A stretch of 64,000 nucleotides of DNA from Pseudomonadota bacterium (GTDB lineage: Bacteria; Pseudomonadota; Gammaproteobacteria; Steroidobacterales; Steroidobacteraceae), in contig JADJXW010000011.1 in NCBI GenBank assembly GCA_016720075.1, forward strand, positions 29,780-93,779, given 5' to 3'. Shown piece after piece: positions 24,273 to 32,930 of the stretch (the first letter of the stretch is position 1; every line of letters starts with the position of its first letter). A program made the translations under genes and the position numbers. Below the pieces are notes generated by a model. It saw nothing but the letters and a program-made list of their open reading frames with translations. It was not told where the DNA came from and did not search any database.

Positions 24273-26093
24273 ATGAGTGCTCCATCACATGATCGGCAGA
24301 CCATGAAGACAATTGATCGGCGAAGCCTTCTGCGCAGTGCAGCGCTCCTGGGAGGAGGGCTGGCCGCAGCGCGGATGCCCGCCTGGGGGGCTCCGGCCGC
24401 CGGCATCGCTGCCATGCCGACTCTGACCGGTGAGGAACTGAAACTCACCATCGAGCGTGGTCAATGGGCCATCGATGGTCGCCACGGGCGGGCGGTGCTG
24501 ATCAATGGAAGCATGCCCGGGCCCTTGCTGCGCTTGAAGGAAGGACAGAATCTGCACATCTCGGTGGAAAACCGGATGGACGAAGAAACCTCGGTCCACT
24601 GGCATGGCGTCCTGACACCGGTCCACATGGACGGAGTCCCCGGGATCAGTTTCCCGGGGATCGCTCCGCACAGCACATTTGTCTACGAGTTTCCGGTCGT
24701 GCAGACCGGCACGTACTGGTACCACTCGCACAGCGGATTCCAGGAACTCGAAGGGATGTTCGCACCGATCATCGTCGACCCGCGGGGACCCGATCCAGTG
24801 GCGTACGACCGCGAGCATGTGGTGATGCTGTCGGACTACAGTTTCATGGCTCCCGCAAACGTGCTTCAGAAGCTGAAGCAGGAAGGCGGGGTGTTCAACT
24901 ACCAGCGCCAGACGCTCGGTGGGCTCTTGTCGGGCAGGGATCAGGCTTTCAATGAGCGGCGTGCCTGGGCGCGGATGCTCATGGATCCCACGGACATCTC
25001 GGATGTCACCGGTGCCGTGCTCAGCTACCTGGTGAACGGACATGGGCCGCAAGACAACTGGACAGGACTGTTCAAGCCCGGTGAGCGAGTGCGCCTTCGG
25101 TTCATCAACGCCGGCGCGCAGACGATCTTCAATGTACGCATCCCGGGACTGAAGCTCTCGATCGTCGCGACGGATGGCCAGCTGGTCCGGCCGGTCGAGG
25201 TGGACGAATTCCAGATCGCCAATGGCGAAACCTACGACGTCATCGTCCAGCCCTCCGAGGAGAAGGCGTTCGCCATCGTCGCGGAGGCTGTGGATCGATC
25301 CGGCATGGCCAGTGCGACGATTGCTCCGCGCATTGGCATGGTCGCTCCGGTGCCTGCGCTGCGGCCGCGGCCGCTGGATCGGATGAAGGACATGGGAATG
25401 GACATGTCCAGCATGTCGCACGGCCAGGAGGCCGGTCCCGACTCCCACGCCGATCACACCGGGCATGTCGCTGTACCCGGCATGGCGGCACCGGCAGCGC
25501 GCGGTACAGATGTTATGGCTGACATGCCCGGCATATCGATGTCCATGCTGGATCCCCTGAATGCCCCGCAAGTGAAACTGGGTCCAGGCGTGCAGATGAT
25601 CTCACCGCTCCCCAGGGATCGAACGGGTGAGCCCGGGCAGGGTCTGGAGAGCGTTGGTCACCGGGTGCTGGTCTATCAGGATCTGGTTGCCCTTGAGCGC
25701 AATCCGGATGTCAGGCCACCCACGCGAAGCCTCGAGATCCATCTGACGGGCAACATGGAGCGCTTTATCTGGGGTTTCGATGGTCGCAAGTACAGCGAGA
25801 CCACGGCTCCCTACATGTTCCGGACCGGTGAGCGCGTTCGCGTCACTCTGGTGAACGACACGATGATGGCCCACCCGATTCACCTGCACGGGCACTTCTT
25901 CGAGCTTGCGCACGGTCCCGAAGGATTTCACCCGCGCAAGCACACGATCAATGTCCTTCCAGGCGGCAAGGTAGGCTGGGATTTTACGCCGGAGGCCGGC
26001 GACTGGGCTTTCCACTGCCACATGTTCATGCACATGGCAGTGGGCATGTTCCAGGTATTCGCCGTGCGACCGCTGCCGGAGAAGCGCTCGTGA
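24273..26093 (+). CDS. pcoA: Multicopper oxidase, copper resistance protein A
   Basis: 606 residues (or 596 if ATG 24303 is used; neither has a clear ribosome site). The N-terminus is a Tat signal, DRRSLLRSAALLGG. Copper ligands appear in order: HWHGVLTP near 108, WYHSHSGF near 150, HPIHLHGHFF near 533 and HCHMFMHMAVGM near 580, giving type 1, 2 and 3 sites. A Met/His-rich insert (MKDMGMDMSSMSHG and MADMPGISMSM, about 370-430) resembles the extra copper-binding segment of PcoA/CopA. It oxidises Cu(I) to Cu(II) in the periplasm. The stop overlaps the pcoB start. Confidence 0.95.
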   Translation: MSAPSHDRQTMKTIDRRSLLRSAALLGGGLAAARMPAWGAPAAGIAAMPTLTGEELKLTIERGQWAIDGRHGRAVLINGSMPGPLLRLKEGQNLHISVENRMDEETSVHWHGVLTPVHMDGVPGISFPGIAPHSTFVYEFPVVQTGTYWYHSHSGFQELEGMFAPIIVDPRGPDPVAYDREHVVMLSDYSFMAPANVLQKLKQEGGVFNYQRQTLGGLLSGRDQAFNERRAWARMLMDPTDISDVTGAVLSYLVNGHGPQDNWTGLFKPGERVRLRFINAGAQTIFNVRIPGLKLSIVATDGQLVRPVEVDEFQIANGETYDVIVQPSEEKAFAIVAEAVDRSGMASATIAPRIGMVAPVPALRPRPLDRMKDMGMDMSSMSHGQEAGPDSHADHTGHVAVPGMAAPAARGTDVMADMPGISMSMLDPLNAPQVKLGPGVQMISPLPRDRTGEPGQGLESVGHRVLVYQDLVALERNPDVRPPTRSLEIHLTGNMERFIWGFDGRKYSETTAPYMFRTGERVRVTLVNDTMMAHPIHLHGHFFELAHGPEGFHPRKHTINVLPGGKVGWDFTPEAGDWAFHCHMFMHMAVGMFQVFAVRPLPEKRS

Positions 26094-26893
26094 GGCGGGT
26101 TGCCTGCATGGCATTGCTGCCCTTGATCCTGTTGCTGCCATTTGCGGCGGACGCAGCGCAAGACGCACCAGAAGTACCCACCTGGATGGGAGACTTTGCC
26201 GCAGATCGCTATTTTGATCCGAAAGCGATGCATCACGCACGAGAGATGGTCAAGGAAGAGATGGGCGGGATGCGCTTTTCGAAGGTGATGCTCAACCTGG
26301 CCGAGTATCGGCCGGCCGCTGGCAGCGATGGCTACCGTTGGGACGGGGAGTCCTGGTTCGGTGGCGACGTTCATCGATTCGTCCTTCGGACCTCTGGCGA
26401 GGGGACGGGAGAAAGGGTGGAGTCCGGGGACGTGCAGGCGCTGTATTCCAGGGCCGTTGGCCGTTACACCGATCTGCAGATCGGGCTGCGCCAGGACTTC
26501 GAGCCCCACGGCCGGACCTACGCAAGCGTCGGGGCGCAGAGCCTGCTTCCGTACTGGTTCGATCTCGAAGGAGCGCTGTTTCTTTCCACGAAGGGTGAGC
26601 TTCTGGCTCGCGCGGAGGCGAGCTACGACCTGCGACTGCTTCAGCGCCTGGTGCTTCAGCCACGGGCGGAGGTGAACCTGGCCTCGCAGGATAGCGCCGC
26701 GACGCGAACCGGCTCGGGCCTGTCGAGCGCAGAGGGTGGCCTGCGGTTGCGTTATGAAATCCGTCGGGAGTTCGCACCCTATGTGGGTGTGTCCTGGAAA
26801 AAGAGGTTTGGAAAGACGGCTGACTACTGGACAGCCGCGGGTGATTCCAGGCACGCGACGACGTTTGTCGCGGGCCTGCGTGCCTGGTTCTGA
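26090..26893 (+). CDS. pcoB: Copper resistance outer-membrane protein B
   Basis: 267 residues from a GTG that overlaps the pcoA stop. A signal peptide ends near AADAAQ. The body matches the CopB/PcoB beta-barrel: SKVMLNLAEYRP, YRWDGESWFGGD, LQIGLRQDFEP, ALFLSTKGELLARAEASYD, and a C-terminal Phe (LRAWF) as in outer-membrane barrels. It lacks the long Met-rich N-terminal repeats of the plasmid-borne forms; only a short MHHAREMVKEEMGGM segment remains. It works with the PcoA oxidase, probably in copper sequestration or passage at the outer membrane. Confidence 0.92.
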   Translation: MRRVACMALLPLILLLPFAADAAQDAPEVPTWMGDFAADRYFDPKAMHHAREMVKEEMGGMRFSKVMLNLAEYRPAAGSDGYRWDGESWFGGDVHRFVLRTSGEGTGERVESGDVQALYSRAVGRYTDLQIGLRQDFEPHGRTYASVGAQSLLPYWFDLEGALFLSTKGELLARAEASYDLRLLQRLVLQPRAEVNLASQDSAATRTGSGLSSAEGGLRLRYEIRREFAPYVGVSWKKRFGKTADYWTAAGDSRHATTFVAGLRAWF

Positions 26894-26919
26894 GTTCTGA
26901 ATTGACAAAGGAGACGAAC

Positions 26920-27450
26920 ATGAATACTAGAGCAGTGATTGCAATGGTGGTACTTGCCCTCCCGGTGGCCACGTTCGCGCACGCGCATCTGGAGAGTTCG
27001 GTGCCGGCCAAGGGCAGTACCGTCCAGGCAAGTCCCGGCAAGGTCGAACTCGTTTTCAACGAACCGGTTGGACTCACGGCCCTTAAGCTGCAGAAGAAGG
27101 GCGAAACCACCGTACGCGACCTCTCGCCGCTGCCGAAGGCGGATTCCGCATCCCTGTCGGTTCCCCTGGGCAAGCTTGCTGACGGCGACTACGTGCTGTC
27201 CTATGCGGGGGTGAGTTCCGATCAGCACGTGTCCAAGGGCACCATCGAGTTCAAGGTGTCTGCCACCGCCAAGCCGTCGATGGGCGGCATGTCCGGGATG
27301 AAGGAAGGTTGCTGCAAGGAAATGATGGAACACATGCATGGTGAGGCAGGCGCGGGCAAAGCGGACCCTGGCGCTGCGAAGCCGGCCGCCCCTGTCGCAC
27401 CCGCTGCACCGGCGGAGCATGATCACAATCATCCTGATGCGGTGAAGTAG
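26920..27450 (+). CDS. copC: CopC-domain periplasmic copper protein with metal-rich tail
   Basis: 176 residues from ATG 26920, preceded by AAAGGAGA. The signal ends at FAHA, giving a mature N-terminus starting with His, the Cu(II) ligand of CopC. The fold continues with HLESSVPAKGSTV, VELVFNEPV and VSSDQHVSKGTI (second His). The domain ends near residue 118, and the protein continues with a tail carrying MGGMSGMKEGCCKEMMEHMH, a long Ala/Pro linker and EHDHNHPD. Such a tail is not part of standard CopC and may hold extra Cu. The gene sits between pcoB and a DUF2933 gene, 26 bp after pcoB. Confidence 0.9.
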   Translation: MNTRAVIAMVVLALPVATFAHAHLESSVPAKGSTVQASPGKVELVFNEPVGLTALKLQKKGETTVRDLSPLPKADSASLSVPLGKLADGDYVLSYAGVSSDQHVSKGTIEFKVSATAKPSMGGMSGMKEGCCKEMMEHMHGEAGAGKADPGAAKPAAPVAPAAPAEHDHNHPDAVK

Positions 27451-27458
27451 GACACGCC

Positions 27459-27671
27459 ATGGGTACAGAAGCGGAGCCCGTGGAACATCGACATCGGCGG
27501 TCGAAGTGGGGAATCGCGCTGATGATGCTTCTGGCGATCGGCATATTCGCCCTGCTGCGTGAGCATTGGGCTCACGTGGCGGGGTACTGGCCGTACCTGC
27601 TGTTGTTGGCCTGCCCTGTGATGCATCTATTCGGTCACCATGGCGGCCACGGCCACGATCATGGAAAGTAG
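27459..27671 (+). CDS. DUF2933 small membrane protein with His-rich ends
   Basis: 70 residues. The start (VEHRHRRSK) and end (HLFGHHGGHGHDHGK) are rich in His, flanking two hydrophobic segments (ALMMLLAIGIFALL; YWPYLLLLACPVMHLF) with a Cys-Pro in the second. This matches DUF2933 proteins, which are often found in copper and silver clusters but have no established function. It follows copC by 8 bp and is close to the next DUF411 gene, so all belong to one transcript. Metal binding at the membrane is inferred. Confidence 0.8.
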   Translation: MGTEAEPVEHRHRRSKWGIALMMLLAIGIFALLREHWAHVAGYWPYLLLLACPVMHLFGHHGGHGHDHGK

Positions 27672-27684
27672 GGAGCCCGCACAG

Positions 27685-28260
27685 ATGCACACGACCACGG
27701 AGACTGGGGAGTCGGGTAGGAAGGCTTTTCACAGGGCTATTCGCGGCTCCCTGGCCTTTGGTCTCCTGGCGTTTGTCGCGTGCTCGAATGTCGCTGACAG
27801 CGGGAAAGCCGCGGGTGTCGCTCCCGCTGCGCCTCTGGCTGCTGCCGGTCCGAACAGCAAGTTCAGCTCGGTATTGGTGGTCTACAAGAACGAGAGTTGC
27901 GGTTGCTGTGGCGAGTGGGTCAAGTATGTGCAGCAGGCAGGATTGCGGGTCGAAGTTCACAACCAGAGCAATCTCAATGACGTGAAGGTTCGCCTCGGCG
28001 TTCCGTATGCGAAGGGATCCTGCCACACGGCAGAAGTGGATGGATATCTCATCGAGGGGCATGTGCCGGTCGAAGACATTCGTCGCTTGCTGGCGGAGCG
28101 GCCTGATGCGAGGGGGCTGGTGGTGGCGGGCATGCCGGCCGGATCCCCTGGCATGGAGATGCCTGACGGGCACGCGGACGCGTATACGGTGGAGCTGGTC
28201 AATCGAGATGGCAGCACACAGCCGTTCTCGGAGCATGCTGCGGTGCCCCCGCGCCCGTGA
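27685..28260 (+). CDS. DUF411 metal-binding protein (copy 2)
   Basis: 191 residues from ATG 27685 (GGGAG 10 bases upstream); earlier starts overlap the DUF2933 gene. A hydrophobic stretch ends LLAFVACSN, a lipobox-like site. The DUF411 domain repeats the ligands of copy 1: ESCGCCGEW, KGSCHTAE, IEGHVP and MPAGSPGMEMPDGH. Most of the domain is nearly identical to the product at 3949, while the signal and linker differ. The two genes are in the same orientation 24 kb apart. A periplasmic metallochaperone role beside CopC/CopD is the likeliest reading. Confidence 0.88.
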   Translation: MHTTTETGESGRKAFHRAIRGSLAFGLLAFVACSNVADSGKAAGVAPAAPLAAAGPNSKFSSVLVVYKNESCGCCGEWVKYVQQAGLRVEVHNQSNLNDVKVRLGVPYAKGSCHTAEVDGYLIEGHVPVEDIRRLLAERPDARGLVVAGMPAGSPGMEMPDGHADAYTVELVNRDGSTQPFSEHAAVPPRP

Positions 28261-28290
28261 TGCGCCGCGGTCCGAGTCCGTAGGCGCATT

Positions 28291-29151
28291 GTGGCCGTCG
28301 ATATTGTTTCCATTGTTGTACGCACGCTGGGCTTCGTGGTCCTGTTGCAGGCGGTGGGAATCATCCTGTTCACCGCCTTCTTCGGATGGCAGGAAAAAGG
28401 GTTGTCCGATGAACTGCGCGTGACCGCGCGCTGGATCGCGTTTGCTGGTCTGATGTTTGTGGGCATTCACCAGCTGCTGGAGGCCGCGCGAATGACCGGA
28501 GCCTTTGCCGGCATCATGGAAGTATCCCTGCAGCGGCGGGCGCTTGTTTCGAAGACGGGTCTCGCCAACGGCTTGCGGATGGCGGGCATGCTGGCAATCC
28601 TCTTTGGCGGAATCGGGTTCGGGCGGAGAACTGTGTTTCCAGGGCTGATCGGCGGGCTGCTTGTGGCGATTTCATTCACGGTCACGGGACATACGTCGAT
28701 CAATCCATTGCGTGGTCTGCTTGCACCGATACTGGCGCTTCACTTGTGGGTGGTGGCGTTCTGGTTTGGTGCGTTGGGGCCTCTGTATCGCGCGACTGGA
28801 CTTGAACCCGCGGTCGCCGCGGCGATCGTGGGTCGCTTCTCGAGTCTCGCCACCTGGATGGTGCCGGGCATTGCGGTGGCGGGCTTTTGTCTCGCGGCGG
28901 CAATCGTGCCGACATTGCGAGCGCTGTGGACTCCGTACGGCCAGTTGCTGACTGGCAAAGTAATGGCTTTTTCCGTCTTGATGGGACTCGCGTCCTTCAA
29001 CAAGCTCAGGCTCGGCCCGGCCCTGGAGCAGGGCAGTCCGACCGCCATCAGGGCGCTACGCTACAGCCTGATGACGGAGTTCGTACTCATCGCGGCCGTG
29101 CTGGTCATGACGGCGACAATGACGACATTGTATTCACCGACGGTGGAGTAG
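28291..29151 (+). CDS. copD: CopD-family copper resistance membrane protein
   Basis: 286 residues from GTG 28291, 30 bp after the DUF411 stop. About eight hydrophobic segments are visible. The CopD-domain hallmarks are SFTVTGHTSINP and a His/Trp helix LHLWVVAFWFGALGPLY, where His residues may bind copper; KVMAFSVLMGLASFNKLRLGP follows. Known CopD/PcoD proteins are linked to copper uptake across the inner membrane with CopC. It closes the pcoABC-DUF2933-DUF411-copD run. The next gene is convergent. Confidence 0.88.
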   Translation: MAVDIVSIVVRTLGFVVLLQAVGIILFTAFFGWQEKGLSDELRVTARWIAFAGLMFVGIHQLLEAARMTGAFAGIMEVSLQRRALVSKTGLANGLRMAGMLAILFGGIGFGRRTVFPGLIGGLLVAISFTVTGHTSINPLRGLLAPILALHLWVVAFWFGALGPLYRATGLEPAVAAAIVGRFSSLATWMVPGIAVAGFCLAAAIVPTLRALWTPYGQLLTGKVMAFSVLMGLASFNKLRLGPALEQGSPTAIRALRYSLMTEFVLIAAVLVMTATMTTLYSPTVE

Positions 29152-29183
29152 CAGCTTGTCCAAGCTGTGCCTCCTGCACAGCC

Positions 29184-30563
29184 TCAGGCTCTATCCAGCG
29201 TCAGCACTGGAGCGAAGCCGCCTCCGGGCGTGCGAAAGTTGGTGGTCTGTCCCTGATACAGGCGTGCCGCATAGCACAGGGCCCTTCCCTCGTAGGCGTA
29301 ACAGCGCAGATCCACCTTCAGTGCCGGCGCGCCGGGAGCGGTGTGACGCTGACTCGGTGGCACGATCGCCTGTGCGACGTAGGGCTGGGAGGCCATCTGC
29401 TCCCACGTCTTGTGGGTGAGTTTGTCGCCCCGGTAACTGGCGCGGCTTCCAAAGCCGGCCGCCGGTTTGAAGAACCATTGGCGTCGTGTCTCCCACAGAT
29501 GCTCGCGATTGTCCGCTGACAGCAGCTCGGTCCGCGGCACGACGCTGGCCAGGCGCAACTGCTGTTCTGGCGACAACCCGGTCCGGGCGAGAAACGCCGG
29601 CTGGCACAGCAGACTCAGGTTCCGTTTGTCGGCCCACAGCGCGTGCGCGCGTGGATGTGGGCTGAGGGCCACGTTGTCATCCAGAAAGGCCTGTCGCAGT
29701 GGTTGCAGCGACGCCGCCTCCAGGGCGAAGTCGGTGAGGCGGTTGTAGACAAATCCGACGCGCTGAGCACCCAGCCGCAATGCGCCATCGGCATAGTGCA
29801 GTTCGGCCGGATCACAAATGATCGTGCGATGACCTCGAAGTTCAAGCAAGCGCTTGAACAACACGAACTCGGCATACAGGTATTGCTGCTCAGGGGCTTG
29901 ATCGGTAATGGCCACCAGGGAGTCCATGCCGGGCCCTCCCTGCAACTGCCACTCATGGAGCAGGGCGTCGACTGCGGCACTTTCGGCATCGGCAATGGCT
30001 GCAGGCGCACTCAGATGCGGCAGGCAAAGTCGCTGGGCCCGGGCAAGAGTGGCGTTGAGCAACAGCCCGCCAGGATTTGTATTGATCTCGATCAACCTCG
30101 GTCCGTCTGGTCCCAGGTGAAAATCGAAACCCAGCAGGCCGCCGGGAGATCCTGGATCATGGTTGGCAATGGCTGGCGCCCAGGACATGGCTGCGGCCAC
30201 GTACTCGGGGGTCGCCACCACCTGGGTCAACGCCTGCACTGTTGCGGTCATGAGCGCCACTGTCGGCGTCGGTACGAAAATCGGCAGTGACGAGAACAGA
30301 TGTGCATGAGCATCGGTCAGTCGCACCGATGTGCCGTCCGCGTCCAGCAGGGAATTGAGCTGTTCCTTTACCGCATTCGGGTCGACCGCGACGCAGAAAC
30401 AATCTCGGTGCAGAGCCTCCGCCGTGGCATCCTCGACGCACGAAGCGCCGCAACCGTCATCCAGGACGCGGCGAACAGTCTGCTGGACATCGTCCTTCAC
30501 GGAAACCTCGCTGGAGCAGGCCGTGACACCAGATCCGCGCCGGTCCAGTGCGCCCCTGAACAT
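29184..30563 (-). CDS. ATP-grasp-like ligase, unknown substrate
   Basis: 459 residues from ATG 30563; a GTG at 30500 with CGAGG upstream is a good alternative, and a frame to 30653 would overlap the PepSY gene. Central and C-terminal stretches resemble ATP-grasp enzymes of the glutathionylspermidine-synthase or circularly permuted kind: FDFHLGPDGPRLIEINTNPG (metal/ATP site), KRLLELRGHRTIICDP, QWFFKPAAGFGSRASYRGDK (nucleotide loop) and a final QGQTTNFRTPGGGFAPV. These join a carboxylate to an amine using ATP. No signal peptide is seen. It follows the PepSY gene with little or no gap, so a joint function is likely, but the substrate is unknown. Confidence 0.65.
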   Translation of the reverse strand: MFRGALDRRGSGVTACSSEVSVKDDVQQTVRRVLDDGCGASCVEDATAEALHRDCFCVAVDPNAVKEQLNSLLDADGTSVRLTDAHAHLFSSLPIFVPTPTVALMTATVQALTQVVATPEYVAAAMSWAPAIANHDPGSPGGLLGFDFHLGPDGPRLIEINTNPGGLLLNATLARAQRLCLPHLSAPAAIADAESAAVDALLHEWQLQGGPGMDSLVAITDQAPEQQYLYAEFVLFKRLLELRGHRTIICDPAELHYADGALRLGAQRVGFVYNRLTDFALEAASLQPLRQAFLDDNVALSPHPRAHALWADKRNLSLLCQPAFLARTGLSPEQQLRLASVVPRTELLSADNREHLWETRRQWFFKPAAGFGSRASYRGDKLTHKTWEQMASQPYVAQAIVPPSQRHTAPGAPALKVDLRCYAYEGRALCYAARLYQGQTTNFRTPGGGFAPVLTLDRA

Positions 30564-30591
30564 GCATCGAATAGCGCCTGGCTCTTGGCGC

Positions 30592-31683
30592 TCACGATGG
30601 GCGTATCTTGCCACTCCCGTGGCGCTCTCTTTGGAATGACCGCATGAATCCAATTAACCCCAGTGCACTCAAAGTGGCAACGAGCAGTCCGCTGACCGTC
30701 ATGACAAGCTTGTAGGCAAGGTTGCCAACTCGCGCCGTATGAAGTGGATACGCAGCATTGAACAACCGTTCGTGCCAAGGCAATACCTGATTGTCGATAC
30801 GGACATCCATATAGCCTCCGCTTGCCTCGATATATACCTTGTTGAGACCTTGCGGATTCAGCTCGCCTCTTTGCTGCAGTCCCACGATTCGACTTCCCGA
30901 TTCGAAGTTGGCGAATTGTGCAGACCGGATGGTGGATCCCGGGAAGCTTTTCAGCGAACGCTGAAGCACTGGCAGCCAGTCCCCGCTGTCGGGACCGGAA
31001 ATGGTGTCCAGATGCTCGCCGAATGCCTCCCCGTAGTTTTCCGGCCGAAGGGGCTCGAGCATCAAACGCTGCGCCTGGTCTGGAAATGCCAGAAGCACGC
31101 CCGTAACCAGGCTCAACAGTAGCGGCGTGGCGACGATAATGCCGAGGTTGCGATGGGCGCTGCGCAGATGGCGCACCGCGCCGCTCCTGGGCCACAGTCC
31201 GTCCCGAAAACCGCGCCGCATAGGCCAGAAACTGGCAACCCCGGCGATCAGCAGGATGATCATGGCCATTGCCGCGCAGCCAACGATGGCAAGACCCGTG
31301 TTCTCCAGCAGCAGGCGATGGTGCAGATCGTAGATCAGCTCCTCCCAGCGACCATTTGAGCTCCACTCTGCAACGACGTTCCCGCGAACATCTACATAGG
31401 CGTACCGCGAGTCGTTCAGCGTGACACGGCCCAAGGGCATAGCAGAAGTGGGAAAATCAATCTGGCGCAGATTGGCAGCGCCAAAATGGGTCTCCACGGT
31501 CTGCGCAATCGTGGCCAGTGATTCCACCGATGGCTCATATTCGACCCGGGCCTCCGGGATCGCCAGTCGGAGGTAGTCGAGGCGCCACACAAGCAGGGCA
31601 CCCGTGAAGCTGACCAGCAACATCAGCAGGGCCAGCGTTGCCCCGCCCCAAGCGTGCACGGCGCGAAGGATCTTCAGTGTCAT
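30592..31683 (-). CDS. PepSY-TM family membrane protein
   Basis: 363 residues with four strong hydrophobic helices: about 11-33 (WGGATLALLMLLVSFTGALLVW), 130-152, 181-203 and 325-348. PepSY periplasmic domains lie between them; RHLRSAHRNLGI and LHHRLLLENTG carry paired His typical of PepSY-TM proteins, which may bind haem. The HxW at the N-terminus (VHAWGG) and PWHERLFNAAYPLH complete the pattern. Family members include reductases acting on siderophore-bound iron and other metal complexes. It sits between copD and the third pump with the ATP-grasp gene downstream. A role in copper or iron reduction is inferred. Confidence 0.88.
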   Translation of the reverse strand: MTLKILRAVHAWGGATLALLMLLVSFTGALLVWRLDYLRLAIPEARVEYEPSVESLATIAQTVETHFGAANLRQIDFPTSAMPLGRVTLNDSRYAYVDVRGNVVAEWSSNGRWEELIYDLHHRLLLENTGLAIVGCAAMAMIILLIAGVASFWPMRRGFRDGLWPRSGAVRHLRSAHRNLGIIVATPLLLSLVTGVLLAFPDQAQRLMLEPLRPENYGEAFGEHLDTISGPDSGDWLPVLQRSLKSFPGSTIRSAQFANFESGSRIVGLQQRGELNPQGLNKVYIEASGGYMDVRIDNQVLPWHERLFNAAYPLHTARVGNLAYKLVMTVSGLLVATLSALGLIGFMRSFQRERHGSGKIRPS

Positions 31684-31994
31684 CCACGCAGAATGCCAGA
31701 TTCATGTGCGTCGAGTCAGGCACCCAAGAGTGCTGCTTGTTCTGGTGTTAAACGGCGTCCAAGAAAAGTGACCACCCCCCAACCGTGAAGTCCGATAGGA
31801 CGGCGCAGGGGGCTGAGGAGTTGTGCATGGAGGCTTGCAATGCGCCTGACGAAATCACCTTTCCTTTCCAAGGACTCACTAGTCTCCACTTGAGTTGAAT
31901 CTATGCCGGGGACTGTCGTGGAAATGCAGAAAACCCAGTGAATCTCAGTGTTTCAGGGTCAGACAACGTGGCGACGCTGCTCTCTCAATCCGGT
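31684..31994. other. Intergenic region with a possible IS terminus relic
   Basis: About 311 bases without a supported gene. At 31746-31779 the sequence TGTTAAACGG, then AAGAAAAGTGACCACC, resembles the end of IS21-type elements that carry GAAAAGTGACC motifs; no transposase remains. The rest shows no structure I can name. Confidence 0.35.
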
Positions 31995-32930
31995 TCAATG
32001 GCGGTGACGATGCTCCGCATCCGGATAGTGCGGATGTCGGTGATGCAGATCACCATGCCAGTGCCAGTGGTCATGGACTTCGGTGGCGTGCAGCCACACT
32101 CCGATGGCCATCATCCCCGCTGCGATCCAGAACAGGGGGGTGGTCGCCTCACCGAACATGGCAATCGACAACGCCGCGCCCACGAAGGGCGCCACGGAGA
32201 AGTAGGCCCCGGTTCGAGCGACACCCAGTCCGCGCAGCGCGAGCACGAACAGCACCAGGCTGGCTCCATAGCCGAGCAGACCGACCAGGAAGATTCCGGC
32301 GATGGCGTCGACTGGCGGAAGCCGGGCGCCGACAGCCAGGGCAAGCCCGGTGTTGATGAAGCCTGCCACCAGTCCCTTCAATCCGGCGATGAAAAGCGCA
32401 TCGTCCGTTGCCACCTGTCGAGTGAGGTTGTTGTCGATTGCCCAGCTCAGGGCGGCCAGAGATATTGCGAGCGGGCCTAGCCAGCCTAGCCACTGCGCCT
32501 GCGCTGAAGGCCACGACAGCAGCACTCCACCGGCGACGATGGCCACCATTCCGAGCACGACGCGACGGTCCGCGTTCTCGCGGAATACGACCCAGGCGAT
32601 CATCGCAGTGAGCACGGCCTCAAGGTTCAGCAGCAGAGAGGCTTGCGCGGCGCCGGCATGCGTCAATCCATACATCAGCGCCGCCGGTCCCAGCACGCCT
32701 CCGAACAGGATCGCGGCAAGCAGCCAGGCCCAACCCCTGCGCGTCAGGCCCGGTGGCCTCCACCCCCGATCACGAATGCAGCGGAAGATCGCAAGCCCCA
32801 GGCCGCTGCCCAGGTAGAGTAGGCCCGCCAGCAGCAGGGGCTGCACCTCGCCGACCAGCTGCTTGGCGAACGGCGTGCTGGCGCCAAACAGCGCAGCAGC
32901 AAGCAACGCATAGGTAATCCCGCGATTCAC
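31995..32930 (-). CDS. EamA/DMT exporter with His-rich C-terminal tail
   Basis: 311 residues from GTG 32930, which overlaps the czcA stop (GTGA). Two EamA repeats give about ten helices (ITYALLAAALFGASTPFAKQ; later LSWAIDNNLTRQVA and VARTGAYFSVAPFVGAALS). The last 31 residues contain 12 His, with HDHWHWHGDLHHRHPH and EHRHRH, so the cytosolic or periplasmic end is a strong metal ligand. EamA proteins export small metabolites or ions; this tail and the coupling to a cation pump suggest metal or metal-ligand export. A much longer upstream frame in the same phase is an artefact of the overlap with czcA. Confidence 0.88.
   Translation of the reverse strand: MNRGITYALLAAALFGASTPFAKQLVGEVQPLLLAGLLYLGSGLGLAIFRCIRDRGWRPPGLTRRGWAWLLAAILFGGVLGPAALMYGLTHAGAAQASLLLNLEAVLTAMIAWVVFRENADRRVVLGMVAIVAGGVLLSWPSAQAQWLGWLGPLAISLAALSWAIDNNLTRQVATDDALFIAGLKGLVAGFINTGLALAVGARLPPVDAIAGIFLVGLLGYGASLVLFVLALRGLGVARTGAYFSVAPFVGAALSIAMFGEATTPLFWIAAGMMAIGVWLHATEVHDHWHWHGDLHHRHPHYPDAEHRHRH

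Noticed and set aside
26824..28470. A 548-residue minus-strand frame across copC and the DUF411 gene
   Set aside because: The plus-strand genes have signals, ribosome sites and known domains; the antisense frame lacks any.
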